From Synechococcus sp. C9 (GTDB lineage Bacteria; Cyanobacteriota; Cyanobacteriia; Gloeomargaritales; Gloeomargaritaceae): 64,000 bases of DNA. A program made the translations under genes and the position numbers. Below are positions 53,779 through 63,370 of the stretch, piece after piece. Position 1 is the first letter of the stretch. Each line of letters begins with the position of its first letter. The DNA lies in contig NZ_JALAAD010000001.1 in the NCBI RefSeq assembly GCF_022984075.1, forward strand, positions 186,001 to 250,000, read 5' to 3'. The notes below the pieces were generated by a model. The model saw nothing but the letters and a program-made list of their open reading frames with translations, did no database searches and had not been told where the DNA came from.

Positions 53779-54249
53779 TCACTCTGCCGCCGTCGCCTGG
53801 GCAATACTCCGCACAATATCCCCCCGGGTGAGGATGCCCACCACCCGATTTTCCGAATTCACCACCGGCAGACGGCGAATCCGATGCTGGTGCATTTTGT
53901 GTGCCGCCACGCTCACCAATTCCTCCGGGCGAATACTGATTGGATTAGGAGTCATCACATCCCCTACCGTCGCCCCCAAAACCTTGTGCAGTTCTTGCCG
54001 ATAGTGATGGGGATTTTCCAGCCAAATCACCGCATCCATAAACCAAAAAAACACCGGCGGACGCACCCCTTCCTGGCGTTCCAAAATGTCCTGGTTGGAT
54101 AGCACCCCCACCAATTGATGCCGCTCATTCACCACCGGCAGTCCGCTGAACTTGTGTTCCCCCAGGATGGCAATCGCCTCCTCAATCGGGGTCTCGGGGT
54201 AGGTCACCACCGGGTTGGCGGTCATCACCTCGGCAACGGTTTGGGTCAT
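53779..54249 (-). CDS. Protein with two CBS domains
   Basis: This 156-residue protein is almost entirely a pair of CBS motifs (Bateman module). It opens with VAEVMTANPVVTYPETPIEEA and FSGLPVVNERHQLVGVLSNQ, and the second motif is VGDVMTPNPISIRPEELVS with RRLPVVNSENRVVGILTRGDI. Such modules bind adenosine nucleotides and act as energy sensors. There is no fused effector domain, so it probably regulates another protein. A Trp/Phe-rich loop of 40 residues separates the motifs. Confidence 0.9.
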   Translation of the reverse strand: MTQTVAEVMTANPVVTYPETPIEEAIAILGEHKFSGLPVVNERHQLVGVLSNQDILERQEGVRPPVFFWFMDAVIWLENPHHYRQELHKVLGATVGDVMTPNPISIRPEELVSVAAHKMHQHRIRRLPVVNSENRVVGILTRGDIVRSIAQATAAE

Positions 54250-54304
54250 AGATTGCTCTCTGTTCGGATTATTGTGGATTTTAGCGCAGAGCGTCGCCCC
54301 GCCA

Positions 54305-55381
54305 TTAGGTTAGGTACGCCGTTACCCCAGGGGTTTGCGCCACCACCTGCCGCTCACGGTTGAATAAAATCACCTCCACCCCCAGGGGACTGCCCCCGTG
54401 CGCTTGGAGGTATTGCCGGGTGCGCTGTTGAATTTGGGCTAAAATCACTTCATACAATGTTCGTACTTTGAGGGGTTGCACCTGCTGTAAATAGGTGATA
54501 GCCGCATCTACCGTGGGTTGGGTCAAGAGTTTTTGCAAGATGGGCAGGGACAGCCCACAGCGCAGACCACAGGCGGTGAGAATTTCCAACCGGGCATCGG
54601 CAAGGTGATGATGGGTGTGGAAAATGCCCCCGGCTAATTTCAGCAATTTACCGTGATAGCCCAGCAGGACAATGGTTTTAATTTGTAATAACGATGCCTC
54701 GACCAATAGCGGACCCAGCCAATTCCCGGTTTTCACTAGAACATTTTCAGGGATGCCCCAACTGCGGGCTAAATCCAAGCCGTTTTCCCCAATACAAAAA
54801 ACCAAATTCCCCTGGTCTGCCTTCTGGCGCAATTCCTCCCGAAAGCAGTCTAATTGCTCCGGGGCACTGAGGGGATGGGCGATGCCGCTGGTGCCCAGCA
54901 GGGCTAAACCCTCCACCACCCCAAAGGCGGCATTCGAGGTGCGTTCTGCCAATACCCGTCCCTGGGGCAAGATGATCTCCACCCGCAGAGGACGACTGGG
55001 TTTTAAGTGGTGATGGAACAGCCGTTGGGCGTAGCGATAAATAGCCGCCTGCCCCGTATCCTTGTGCCAGCCCACCCCAAAACCACCGGCAATCGTAAGT
55101 AATTCGTTTGTACTTGATACGTCCTCTGCCCAAGCCACCACCGCCCACACCGGCGTATTCCGGGTCAGGTCTAAATTATCCCCCGGCTGGGAGCGGGTAA
55201 TGGCTAACACCCCACCCCCCGGCAGAGGTGCCACCTGTTCGATGGGAAGGCGGGCGGTTTGGGCGGGTTCGAGCAAATCCAAAGTGACCGATGCTAAAAC
55301 TTCCCCCGTTTGTAGGTAATGCAACGCCGCCACCGCACTGGCACAGGCAAACACGGGCAGGGTATAACCGGCTTCAGCCAT
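54305..55381 (-). CDS. cbiD: Cobalt-precorrin-5B C1-methyltransferase
   Basis: CbiD methylates C1 of the corrin ring in the anaerobic (early cobalt insertion) cobalamin pathway. The protein of about 358 residues starts MAEAGYTLPVFACASAVAAL and contains LAITRSQPGDNLDLTRNTPVW, GGFGVGWHKDTGQAAI, and ALLGTSGIAHPLSAP, a strongly conserved family block. LLGYHGKLLKLAGGIFHTHHH is also diagnostic. The ATG overlaps the last 8 bp of bioF, so translation is probably coupled. Confidence 0.93.
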   Translation of the reverse strand: MAEAGYTLPVFACASAVAALHYLQTGEVLASVTLDLLEPAQTARLPIEQVAPLPGGGVLAITRSQPGDNLDLTRNTPVWAVVAWAEDVSSTNELLTIAGGFGVGWHKDTGQAAIYRYAQRLFHHHLKPSRPLRVEIILPQGRVLAERTSNAAFGVVEGLALLGTSGIAHPLSAPEQLDCFREELRQKADQGNLVFCIGENGLDLARSWGIPENVLVKTGNWLGPLLVEASLLQIKTIVLLGYHGKLLKLAGGIFHTHHHLADARLEILTACGLRCGLSLPILQKLLTQPTVDAAITYLQQVQPLKVRTLYEVILAQIQQRTRQYLQAHGGSPLGVEVILFNRERQVVAQTPGVTAYLT

Positions 55382-56558
55382 GCCCGTAACACTCCCGAAA
55401 TTCCGCCAAAATCCCCACCAATTCCTGGATATGGGCGGGGGTATGGGTACACATGACGGATAAGCGCAGGCGGCTGGTGGGCACGGTGGGGGGACGGACA
55501 ACGGCGGCAAACACCCCCGCTTGTAGTAACGCTGGTTCCAACGCCTGGGCAATCGCCGCAGACCGCAGGGGCAGGCAAATGATCGGGGACGGCACGGAGG
55601 AAAGCAGGGGCAAACCCGCTTGGGTCAAGCCTTCCCGCAGGTGGTGGACGTTCTGCCATAACTGTTGTTGCCGCTGGGGTTCCCCCTGGATAATCGCCAC
55701 CGCCATTGCCGCCGCCGCCGTATCGGGGATGGATAAGCCAGTGCTATAAATCCAGGTGGGTGCCCGGTGCCGGAGGTATTCGATTAAAACCCTGCTCCCC
55801 GCCACATAGCCCCCCATGCTCCCCAGGGCTTTGCTGAGATTGCCCACTTGCACCAAAGGTCGCCCCTGGCAGTTGCTCGCCTGCACCCAACCCATGCCAT
55901 TGTCGCCAAACACCCCGTTGGCGTGGGCTTCATCCACCAACACCATGCTGTTGTACTGCTCTGCTAAATCCAGAATTTCCGCCAGGGGACAGCAATCCCC
56001 ATCCATACTAAACAGGGTTTCGGTGGCAATCAAACAACGCCGGTACTGGGAACGATGGGTTTGTAATAATTCTTGCAAATGCTGTATATCGTTATGCTTA
56101 TAGCTGTACACTTGCGCTTGGCTCAACTTGGCTCCCTGTTGCAGACAACTGTGGTTGTACTGGTCTTGGAAAATCACATCCCGACTGCCCACCAAAGCCA
56201 TGACCGTACCCAGGCACGCCCCATAGCCACTGCTGAATACCAGGGCTTCTTCCGTGCGTTTCCAACGGGCGAGACCAATTTCCAACTTGCGATGCAATGC
56301 CCGGTGACCGCTCAATACCTGGGAACCCGTCGCCCCCACCCCGTAGTCCTGCATGGCACGGGTCGCCGCCTGCACCAAGCGGGGGTCACTGGCTAACCCC
56401 AGGTAATCATTGCTGGCGAAATTGAGGACATTCTGCGCCCCAATTTCCACAACCGCCCCGGAGCGGCTGGTGACCTGCTTGCGGCTCCGTTTCCAGTGGG
56501 CACGTTCCAGGGTATCCAAGGCTGTCGTCACCCAGTGGTAGGCATCCAGGTTGTCCAC
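55374..56558 (-). CDS. bioF: 8-amino-7-oxononanoate synthase (BioF-type PLP enzyme)
   Basis: BioF condenses pimeloyl-ACP or CoA with alanine in biotin synthesis. The 394 residues belong to the alpha-oxoamine synthase family. Landmarks are NFASNDYLGLASDPR, GVGATGSQVLSGHRALH, VDEAHANGVFG, and the PLP-lysine in VGNLSKALGSMGGYVAG. The PLP aspartate is in VLVDEAHA. Closely related synthases use other acyl donors, so the biotin assignment is likely but not certain. It precedes cbiD with an 8-bp overlap. Confidence 0.9.
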   Translation of the reverse strand: MDNLDAYHWVTTALDTLERAHWKRSRKQVTSRSGAVVEIGAQNVLNFASNDYLGLASDPRLVQAATRAMQDYGVGATGSQVLSGHRALHRKLEIGLARWKRTEEALVFSSGYGACLGTVMALVGSRDVIFQDQYNHSCLQQGAKLSQAQVYSYKHNDIQHLQELLQTHRSQYRRCLIATETLFSMDGDCCPLAEILDLAEQYNSMVLVDEAHANGVFGDNGMGWVQASNCQGRPLVQVGNLSKALGSMGGYVAGSRVLIEYLRHRAPTWIYSTGLSIPDTAAAAMAVAIIQGEPQRQQQLWQNVHHLREGLTQAGLPLLSSVPSPIICLPLRSAAIAQALEPALLQAGVFAAVVRPPTVPTSRLRLSVMCTHTPAHIQELVGILAEFRECYGHG

Positions 56559-56601
56559 CTAAATCCGTAGAAATACTGCCTTGCCCCAAAGTATAGCAGG
56601 G

Positions 56602-57834
56602 TTACTTGTCCTCCCCGGTGGCTGGTGGGGTTTTGGGGGGTAACAGTTGCTTCAGGTCAACCCCCGTGACCGCCCGTACCTGTTCCAAAAGCGTGACCAC
56701 CCCCGTCATGGGCGAAGTCCCATCCAAAACCGTCACCTGTTGCACCTTCACCGCCGGAACGGTAGCCGCCAGGGCTTGCAGGAGGGGTTCGAGCTTCTGG
56801 AGTAGGAAAATTTGCCGGGCGTAGGGGCCTGCCTTTTGCCAGGAGGCCGCCAGTTGGCGCATCCCCTCCACCAGGGCTTTCCCGTCTTCAATAATTTGGG
56901 CGGCATTCGCCTTGGCGGTTTCCGTGCCCCCAGTGCATTGGGCTTCCGCCGGGGCGACCACATCCGCCTGGAGTTGTTGGCGCACCTGCATAATCCGCTC
57001 CCGTTGGACTGCCAAATCCGCCTGGGTACGGGCGAGCTTTGACCCCACCTCCGCCTGGGTTTCGGCGATCAGGGCTTCCCGCCGGGTGACCGCATCCCGA
57101 ATCCGCCGTTGGGCTTCCGCCCGGACAATCTGCATTTCCGAGTCAATCTGGGCAAACACGGTTAACCGGGCATTTTCCGCGGCTTGAATCGCCGATTGGG
57201 ACTGGGCTTGGGCTTCGGCAATCCGGGCATCCCGCAGGAGTTCTGCCCGTTGTTTGCGCCCCAAGGAGTCCAAATACCCCACATCGTCGGAGATGTTTTG
57301 AATTTGCAGGGTATCCAAAACCAGCCCCAATTTCCCTAAATCTTCCTCCGCCTCATCCTGTAAACTGCGGACAAACGCCAATTTATCCTCATTCACCTGT
57401 TGGGGCGTGAGACTGGCTAAAACGCCGCGCAAATTCCCTTCTAAAGTTTCTTTGGCAATGCGCTTAATTTCCTCCCGATTTTTCCCCAACAACCGCTCAA
57501 TCGCATTGTGGATCACCGGCTCTTCCCCGGCGATTTTGATATTCGCCACCCCTTCCACTTTCAGGGGAATGCCCCCTTTGGAATAGGCACCGGAAACCTT
57601 AAGTTCAATAATTAAATTGGTTAAATCCAAGCGCAAAACCCGCTCAAACAGGGGCATCCGCAAACTACTCCCCCCTTTGACCAACCGATACCCCACCCGC
57701 CGTTTCAGGGATGGCACCCAACGGGTCGTGCCCGCAAAAATTAAAACCTCATTGGGTTGACAAATGTAATACAAATTGCGAATGGCGGTGGTAATAATGC
57801 CCACCCCAATCACCGCAATGACCACAAATTCCAT
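56602..57834 (-). CDS. Flotillin-family membrane protein
   Basis: This 410-residue SPFH-domain protein has one N-terminal transmembrane segment (FVVIAVIGVGIITTAI). The SPFH domain includes VGYRLVKGGSSLRMPLFERV, IIELKVSGAYSKGGIPLKVE and IERLLGKNREEI. A long Ala/Glu/Gln-rich coiled coil follows (about 180-320), and then a hydrophobic C-terminal region. Bacterial flotillins scaffold membrane microdomains. The ATG at MEFVVIA was chosen because the frame before it overlaps cobA. It lies 31 bp downstream of cobA. Confidence 0.9.
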   Translation of the reverse strand: MEFVVIAVIGVGIITTAIRNLYYICQPNEVLIFAGTTRWVPSLKRRVGYRLVKGGSSLRMPLFERVLRLDLTNLIIELKVSGAYSKGGIPLKVEGVANIKIAGEEPVIHNAIERLLGKNREEIKRIAKETLEGNLRGVLASLTPQQVNEDKLAFVRSLQDEAEEDLGKLGLVLDTLQIQNISDDVGYLDSLGRKQRAELLRDARIAEAQAQSQSAIQAAENARLTVFAQIDSEMQIVRAEAQRRIRDAVTRREALIAETQAEVGSKLARTQADLAVQRERIMQVRQQLQADVVAPAEAQCTGGTETAKANAAQIIEDGKALVEGMRQLAASWQKAGPYARQIFLLQKLEPLLQALAATVPAVKVQQVTVLDGTSPMTGVVTLLEQVRAVTGVDLKQLLPPKTPPATGEDK

Positions 57835-57865
57835 ACTTTGCCCCCAAGTGACCCGTTGCTTATCA

Positions 57866-58582
57866 TCATAGCCGCTCTCGGTCAACCACTTCCCCCACCA
57901 CCACCAGCGCCGGTGCCGTAAAACCCGCCTGGGCAACCAAATCATTCACCGTCCCCAAGGTGGCATACAAACGCCGTTCCTGCGGCCAAGTGCCCCACTG
58001 CACCACGCATACTGGCGTTTCTCCCGCCCGTCCCCCCCGCATCAATGCCGCCGTAATCTGGGGTAAGCGGTGCATCCCCATGTAAATCACCAGGGTATCG
58101 GCGGACTGGGCCAAGCCCTCCCAATGCACCGAGTCCTGGGATTTTTCCACCGCCTCGTGCCCCGTGACCAAGACCACGCTGGAACTCACCTGCCGGTGGG
58201 TGAGGGGAAACCCCAGCGCCAACCCCGCACTGATCCCCGGCACCACCTCGACGGGAATCCCGGCCTGCCGCAGACCCGCCACCTCCTCCCCGCCCCGGCC
58301 AAAAATAAAGGGATCGCCTGCCTTTAAGCGCACCACGGTTTGATATTGCTGGGCCTTGCTCACCAACAGGGCGGTGATCTGCGCCTGGGGTAAACTGTGC
58401 CAACCCCGATATTTCCCCACAAAAATCCGTTCCGCCTGGGGGTTGATCATGGCGAGGATGGGCGGGCTGACCAGGGCATCGTAAATCACCACCTCCGCCA
58501 ATTCCAAAAGGGTTTTGCCCTTGAGGGTCAATAAACCGGGGTCCCCAGGGCCCGCCCCGACCAGATAAACCGTGCCTGTCAT
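57866..58582 (-). CDS. cobA: Uroporphyrinogen-III C-methyltransferase
   Basis: CobA (SUMT) methylates uroporphyrinogen III at C2 and C7 to precorrin-2, for siroheme and cobalamin. The 238 residues show the family start VYLVGAGPGDPGLLTLKG, then VIYDALVSP, RLKAGDPFIFGRGGEE, VVPGISAGLALGFPLTHR and the C-terminal VVQWGTWPQERRL. There is no fused oxidase/chelatase (CysG) or HemD domain. It is upstream of the flotillin gene. Confidence 0.95.
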   Translation of the reverse strand: MTGTVYLVGAGPGDPGLLTLKGKTLLELAEVVIYDALVSPPILAMINPQAERIFVGKYRGWHSLPQAQITALLVSKAQQYQTVVRLKAGDPFIFGRGGEEVAGLRQAGIPVEVVPGISAGLALGFPLTHRQVSSSVVLVTGHEAVEKSQDSVHWEGLAQSADTLVIYMGMHRLPQITAALMRGGRAGETPVCVVQWGTWPQERRLYATLGTVNDLVAQAGFTAPALVVVGEVVDRERL

Positions 58583-58683
58583 TGCGAGGGTGTTGCCAAT
58601 AATGCCGCCAATTGTGAACCGCAGAGATAATCAGAGATTATTAAAACTACAATACTTGCGCCGATTTGACTACCCGGATTGCC

Positions 58684-59292
58684 CTAGGCTGAACTCAACA
58701 ACCGAATCGCCTTGCGAATCCACAGTTCCACATCCGTACTGGGTTGGCATTCCTGGTCCTGTGCCAGTTGGGCGAGGGCGTGGCTGATTTCCGCAGTGGT
58801 GTACCCCAAGGCCCCCAGGGTGAGGGTGACTTCTTCTTGGAGGGAGGGCGGTAACGTGGGGACTGGGAGTGCCCCCTGCCACTGTTGCAAGGGCTGGCGC
58901 AGTTCCAAACTCAAGCGCTGGGCGGTTTTGGCTCCTATCCCTGGGGTCTGGCTCAATAAGGCGGTGTTGCCGGTGACAATTGCCTGCACCAGGTCCGCTG
59001 GGGTGAGGGTATCGAGCAAGGCCAAGGCCAACTGGGGCCCCACCCCATTCACCCGGATCAACTGCCGAAACAAATCCCGTTCCTCCACCGTGCTGAAGCC
59101 GTACAAGACGGGCTGTTCCTCCCGGATTTGCAGATGGGTAAAGAGCTGAGCCGTGCTCCCAGGAATCAGGCTCTGCCCGCACCGTTGCCCCACCTGGAGT
59201 TCCCAGCCCACCCCCTGCACCACCAGGGTGACCACCCATTTCCCCTGGAGAAGGTTCAGCCCTGCCACCTGCCCAGTCAGGGAGCCGATCAT
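58684..59292 (-). CDS. ruvA: Holliday junction branch migration protein RuvA
   Basis: RuvA binds Holliday junctions as a tetramer and loads RuvB. The 202 residues contain the N-terminal OB-fold (GSLTGQVAGLNLLQGKWVV; REEQPVLYGFSTVEERDLFR) and the paired helix-hairpin-helix motifs VNGVGPQLALALLDTL and TPGIGAKTAQRLSLELR. A C-terminal UBA-like domain (LQEEVTLTLGALGYTTAEI) follows. Its ATG overlaps the stop of the CpcT/CpeT-like gene by four bases. Confidence 0.95.
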   Translation of the reverse strand: MIGSLTGQVAGLNLLQGKWVVTLVVQGVGWELQVGQRCGQSLIPGSTAQLFTHLQIREEQPVLYGFSTVEERDLFRQLIRVNGVGPQLALALLDTLTPADLVQAIVTGNTALLSQTPGIGAKTAQRLSLELRQPLQQWQGALPVPTLPPSLQEEVTLTLGALGYTTAEISHALAQLAQDQECQPSTDVELWIRKAIRLLSSA

Positions 59293-59861
59293 GCCCGTTT
59301 GTGAAACACATAAGGCCCCATCAAGGCACCCCAGAGGACTTGCCCAGTGCTGGGGTCAACCCCCCGGTCGTAGATGGTCAAGGTTTGGGCGTTCACCCGC
59401 CACCCCAATTCCACCCGCCGGGTCTGGCCGTTGTACGCAAATTCACAGCGATACCCAGGGGCGGGGCTGGCCTCGTATTCTGGGTTGGTTTCTAGGTAAT
59501 TGCACCGTCGTAATTGCAACACACAACCGGGCAGGGGGATTAAATCCTCTGCCGTCAGGCGGGTCAATCGTTCCGGTTGCGCCCCACTCCCCCGCCACTT
59601 TTGGGGTTCCCGACAACTGTAGTACTGCACCTGGTCGGGGAAGAGCACCATCACCCTGGGTCGGTAGGCCTGCGCTGGGGTGAGGGCACTGGCCTGCTCG
59701 ATAAATAGGGCGGGTTGCCCCTGGATGCCCCCCGGAATCAACCGTTGCCAGAGCCACAAATGCACATACCAGGCCGGTTCCGCCAGGGCTTGAGTGCGGT
59801 TATCAAACCAACCCGTTAACCAATCGCCCAACTGGGTCATTTCCTTGGTAGAAATACTCAT
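59289..59861 (-). CDS. CpcT/CpeT-type phycobiliprotein bilin lyase
   Basis: This 190-residue protein of the CpcT/CpeT family (DUF1001) covalently attaches a bilin to the beta-subunit cysteine of phycobiliproteins. Family signs are LGDWLTGWFDNRTQALAEP, the central YRPRVMVLF, LIPLPGCVLQLRR, GYRCEFAYNGQTRRVELGW and the ending LWGALMGPYVFHKR. Which phycobiliprotein it serves is not shown by its context. Translation is coupled to ruvA, a pairing without an obvious functional link. Confidence 0.88.
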   Translation of the reverse strand: MSISTKEMTQLGDWLTGWFDNRTQALAEPAWYVHLWLWQRLIPGGIQGQPALFIEQASALTPAQAYRPRVMVLFPDQVQYYSCREPQKWRGSGAQPERLTRLTAEDLIPLPGCVLQLRRCNYLETNPEYEASPAPGYRCEFAYNGQTRRVELGWRVNAQTLTIYDRGVDPSTGQVLWGALMGPYVFHKRA

Positions 59862-59946
59862 TTTTTAACCATTTTTAACCATTGGGGGAGAGCGGGGGCA
59901 AAAATCTTCTATCGTTAAAAATACACCGGTCAATTGCCAGTCGGGC

Positions 59947-61890
59947 ATGGTGCTTTTTCCCTCCCTATTGCAGGATTTGTTGCAGACCCATCCCCATCTG
60001 CGACCCCAGATTTATTTCAAAGCGTCCCTGACGGCGCTTTCCCATGCGATGGAAGACCAGGTGCTGGGCAGTGGGGATGAACCCCTGGTGATTGCCAATT
60101 TCCAAAAGGAACGCTACTACCGCCAGGAAACCCGTCGCTATCGCCAATTGGCCCAATACACCCCGCAAATTTATGTCCTGGCCGCCCCGGAGACGGATTT
60201 TGCCCAGGTGAGCGAACCCTACGCCACCATTCCCTTTGACCCCCAAGACCCCCTGGCGCAGGAATGGCATCTGGTGGTGCTCGGCTCCCATTACGCCGCC
60301 TGTTTGGTCTGCCGGGAACGACCGAGCGATACCCCCTTGATGGACCAGGCCCGCCGGTTTGAGGGGATTTGGACCTTTGACCGCACCGTGAGCCAGACCG
60401 TCGCCCGCCTGCTGTTGGAACGGATTCTCAGTTACCAGCCCCAATTGGCGGAGAAAATTCACCAGGCGCTGACCCGCTACGCCTGGACGGTGGAACCGCA
60501 GGAGACGGGCACATCCGGCTTGCACCCCGGCCCGTTTGTGGAGCGGCTGGTCACCTATCTCCAATCCAGTCAGTACAAAGTCCTGAAAGCCTACCGGGCC
60601 CTCAGCGACCAGGAACGGCAACAACGGCTGGTGAATTTAATCACCTCTGCCATCCGCAGTACCCTCAACCCGGAGCAAATTTTTCCGATTGCCGTGCAGG
60701 AGTTGGGGCAAAATTTCCCAGAATGTCGCTGTATTTTGTACCGCTGTCGTTCGCACCACCAGTCCGCCCGGATTGAATACGAATACACGTCGCCGGGGGT
60801 GCCATCCCTGAAGGGGGTGGATTGGCCTTTGGGGGAAAATCCCCTGTTTGGGTTGGCCTTGGGGCGGGACCGGGCGATTGGCTTGAACGATGTGACCACC
60901 GCCCCGGAATTGCGGGAATACGACCAACTGCGGGCCTTGCTCGCCCAGCACCGGGTGCGTTCCTGGTTGATGGCACCCATCATTCACCAGGGGATGTTGT
61001 TGGGGATGCTGGAATTGCACCACTGCGGCGGCGCTCCCTACCCTTGGCGGGAGGTGGATTTGAACTTGGTGACGGCGATTGCCAACCAGGTAGGCTTGGG
61101 GTTGGTGCAGGCGCAGGCGTACAAAAGTTTGGCGGAACTGAACCAGCAGTTGGAAGCCCTGGACCGCACCCGCACCAATTTGATCGCCATCATTGGGCAC
61201 GAATTGCGTACCCCCCTGTCCACGATTCAGGTCTGTTTGGAAAGTCTGGCCACGGAGCCGGAGATGCCTGCTTCCGTGCGCCAGGAGATGTTGGCGGCGG
61301 CGATGAGCGATGCGGAACGTTTGCACAAACTGATTCAGGATTTTCTCACCCTGTCCCGGTTAGAGAGTGGTCGGGTGCAGTGGCAAAGTGAGGCGATTAC
61401 CCTCTCGGAATGTGTGGAGTTGGCTTTGGCGCATCTGCGTTCCCGGGCACAGCGTTTGCCCCAGATTCAGGTGGATTTACCGGCGGATTTGCCCCTATTG
61501 CGTACCGATGGGGAGGGCATCGTGGAAGTGTTAGTAAAATTACTGGACAATGCCTGTAAATTTACCAGCCCGGAGGGACGGGTGACGGTGCGGGCACAGG
61601 TGCAATCGGGGCAGATGTTAGAGGTGGTGGTGGCGGATACGGGGCGGGGCATTGAACCCAGCCAACTCCAGGCGGTGTTTGACCGGTTTTACCAGGAGGA
61701 GGGGGCTTTGCGCCGCACGGTGGGGGGGACGGGGTTGGGGCTGGCGATTTGTCGGCAGATTGTCAGTGGCTTGGGGGGGCAAATTTGGGCGGAATCGGCG
61801 GGGCGGGGGCAGGGAAGCAAATTTCACTTTACGATTCCCCTGGGGGTACGCCCGGATTGGGGGGATATGTCCCGTCCGGTTGAAACTTGA
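59947..61890 (+). CDS. Sensor histidine kinase with DICT and GAF domains
   Basis: This is a soluble kinase of 647 residues. The N-terminal 200 residues resemble the DICT sensor domain (ISHAMEDQ-like ALSHAMEDQVLGSGDEPLVI, then FQKERYYRQETRRYRQLA), which is common next to GAF or GGDEF modules and thought to be linked to light signalling. A GAF domain (about 230-400) follows. The kinase core has phosphoacceptor IIGHELRTPLSTIQV, LLDNACKFTSPEG, ADTGRGIE and GGTGLGLAICRQIV. No response regulator is adjacent. The 3' end overlaps the convergent phosphatase gene by 62 bp. The start at MVLFPSLL may be a GTG-free ATG; little precedes it. Confidence 0.85.
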   Translation: MVLFPSLLQDLLQTHPHLRPQIYFKASLTALSHAMEDQVLGSGDEPLVIANFQKERYYRQETRRYRQLAQYTPQIYVLAAPETDFAQVSEPYATIPFDPQDPLAQEWHLVVLGSHYAACLVCRERPSDTPLMDQARRFEGIWTFDRTVSQTVARLLLERILSYQPQLAEKIHQALTRYAWTVEPQETGTSGLHPGPFVERLVTYLQSSQYKVLKAYRALSDQERQQRLVNLITSAIRSTLNPEQIFPIAVQELGQNFPECRCILYRCRSHHQSARIEYEYTSPGVPSLKGVDWPLGENPLFGLALGRDRAIGLNDVTTAPELREYDQLRALLAQHRVRSWLMAPIIHQGMLLGMLELHHCGGAPYPWREVDLNLVTAIANQVGLGLVQAQAYKSLAELNQQLEALDRTRTNLIAIIGHELRTPLSTIQVCLESLATEPEMPASVRQEMLAAAMSDAERLHKLIQDFLTLSRLESGRVQWQSEAITLSECVELALAHLRSRAQRLPQIQVDLPADLPLLRTDGEGIVEVLVKLLDNACKFTSPEGRVTVRAQVQSGQMLEVVVADTGRGIEPSQLQAVFDRFYQEEGALRRTVGGTGLGLAICRQIVSGLGGQIWAESAGRGQGSKFHFTIPLGVRPDWGDMSRPVET

Positions 61891-63367
61891 ACACCACCAG
61901 GGCCATGTCATCTAAAATTGCCGCCGGGCCGATAAAGGCTTGGACATTGCGCATAATCGCCTGCTGAATCCTGGCCACGGGCTGATGCCAATGGGTGCGG
62001 GCGACCTGGCAGAGCCGTTCGATGCCGTAGAGTTCCCCCTGGGGGTTGGCCGCTTCGGTGATGCCATCGGTGAATAAAATGCCCCCGTCCCCCGGTTGCA
62101 AGCGCACTTGGCGGTTCCGGACGTAGGGCTGAATGTCCGGTTCCAAGGCCAGGGGAAACCCCAAATCCAGGGTGTCAATCCGTTCCCAGTCCCCGTTGGT
62201 TCGCAAAATAATCACTTCCTCGTGTTGCCCGGTGATGGACAACTGCCCCCGGTCGTGGTGCAAAAGGGTGAGGGTGAGGGTGCGGCCGTAGCCCATCCGG
62301 GCCACGCTGTCATAAATCACCCGATTGAGAATGGTGAGCAAATGCGCCCCGCAGGATTCCCCCTGGGTGAGGAGCGTCCGTACCGCCACCTGGGTCATCA
62401 GCATCAGCACCCCACTTTCCAGACCATGCCCGGTAATATCGCCGATGCTCAACCAGGTCTGTTGCCCCTGGGGATAGACGTCGTAATAATCCCCCCCCAC
62501 CTCCGTCGCCGGGTACATCACACCGCTGACCGCCAACTGGGGGGTATGGGCCAATTCCTCGGGCCGGGGCAGGGACAGGGCTTGCAATTGGCGGGCCACC
62601 GCCACTTCCGCCCTAAGGCGCAGGTTATCCGATTGGAGTTGGTGGTTGAGGGTTTGAATCTGGGCATTCGCCTCTGCCAGTTGGTTGGTGCGCTGTTGGA
62701 CTTTTTCCTCCAGTTCTTCATTCAATTGCTCCAAGCGCTGAATCATCGGGTTGCTCACCCGCAGGAAGAGAAACGCCCCCAGCCCATTCACCACCATCGC
62801 CGCCCCCAGGGCGATCCAACTGGCGTGGAGAAAGGGTTCCCGCACCTCGCTCAGATGAATTTGGTTGGCCACCACCCAATTCAAACCCTGCACCGGCTCG
62901 ATGGCGGCCAAGACCTGCCTCTGGGTTTGCAAGGGGATTACCCCAACGAAGCGCTGGGGTGGGGTGCGGACCATTGCCGCCAGTAATCCCCCTTCTCGCA
63001 GTAAGGTCTGGCGGGATTTGATGTTGACCGCTAGTTCCAGTTCCACATCGTCCCAACGGCTGACGAAAATTTGGAAATCATCACCCGTGGGGATCAGGAG
63101 AATAAACTCCCCCGTCCGGGCGGAGCCGGTAAAACGACGGGCGGCTTCCTGGGCAATACTTAAGGTGAGCGGGATGTTTTTCGTTTGCCGGAATGTCTCT
63201 TCCAATAACCGCACCTGGCTATTGTTGGTTTCCTGGAGCCGCTCCAGGTTTTCCCGCACCGTCGCCCGAAACAAAATCAGCATCACCACCCCTGCCACCA
63301 CCAGGGCGACCCCATTCATAATCAGGAGCAACAACCCAAACCGTTGCCGGTAACGGGACCAGGGCAT
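61829..63367 (-). CDS. Membrane SpoIIE-type (PP2C-like) protein phosphatase
   Basis: This 512-residue protein has an N-terminal transmembrane helix (LLLLIMNGVALVVAGVVMLIL), an extracytoplasmic sensor region of about 150 residues, and a second helix (ALGAAMVVNGLGAFLFL). A coiled coil (about 215-260) follows, then a SpoIIE/PPM phosphatase domain with metal-binding aspartates in GGDYYDVYPQ, WLSIGDITGHGLESG, LFTDGITEAANPQG and DDMALVV. Such enzymes dephosphorylate anti-sigma-factor antagonists or similar partners. It starts three bases after hisZ on the same strand. It converges on a histidine kinase gene. Confidence 0.88.
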   Translation of the reverse strand: MPWSRYRQRFGLLLLIMNGVALVVAGVVMLILFRATVRENLERLQETNNSQVRLLEETFRQTKNIPLTLSIAQEAARRFTGSARTGEFILLIPTGDDFQIFVSRWDDVELELAVNIKSRQTLLREGGLLAAMVRTPPQRFVGVIPLQTQRQVLAAIEPVQGLNWVVANQIHLSEVREPFLHASWIALGAAMVVNGLGAFLFLRVSNPMIQRLEQLNEELEEKVQQRTNQLAEANAQIQTLNHQLQSDNLRLRAEVAVARQLQALSLPRPEELAHTPQLAVSGVMYPATEVGGDYYDVYPQGQQTWLSIGDITGHGLESGVLMLMTQVAVRTLLTQGESCGAHLLTILNRVIYDSVARMGYGRTLTLTLLHHDRGQLSITGQHEEVIILRTNGDWERIDTLDLGFPLALEPDIQPYVRNRQVRLQPGDGGILFTDGITEAANPQGELYGIERLCQVARTHWHQPVARIQQAIMRNVQAFIGPAAILDDMALVVFKFQPDGTYPPNPGVPPGES

Positions 63368-63370
63368 GAT

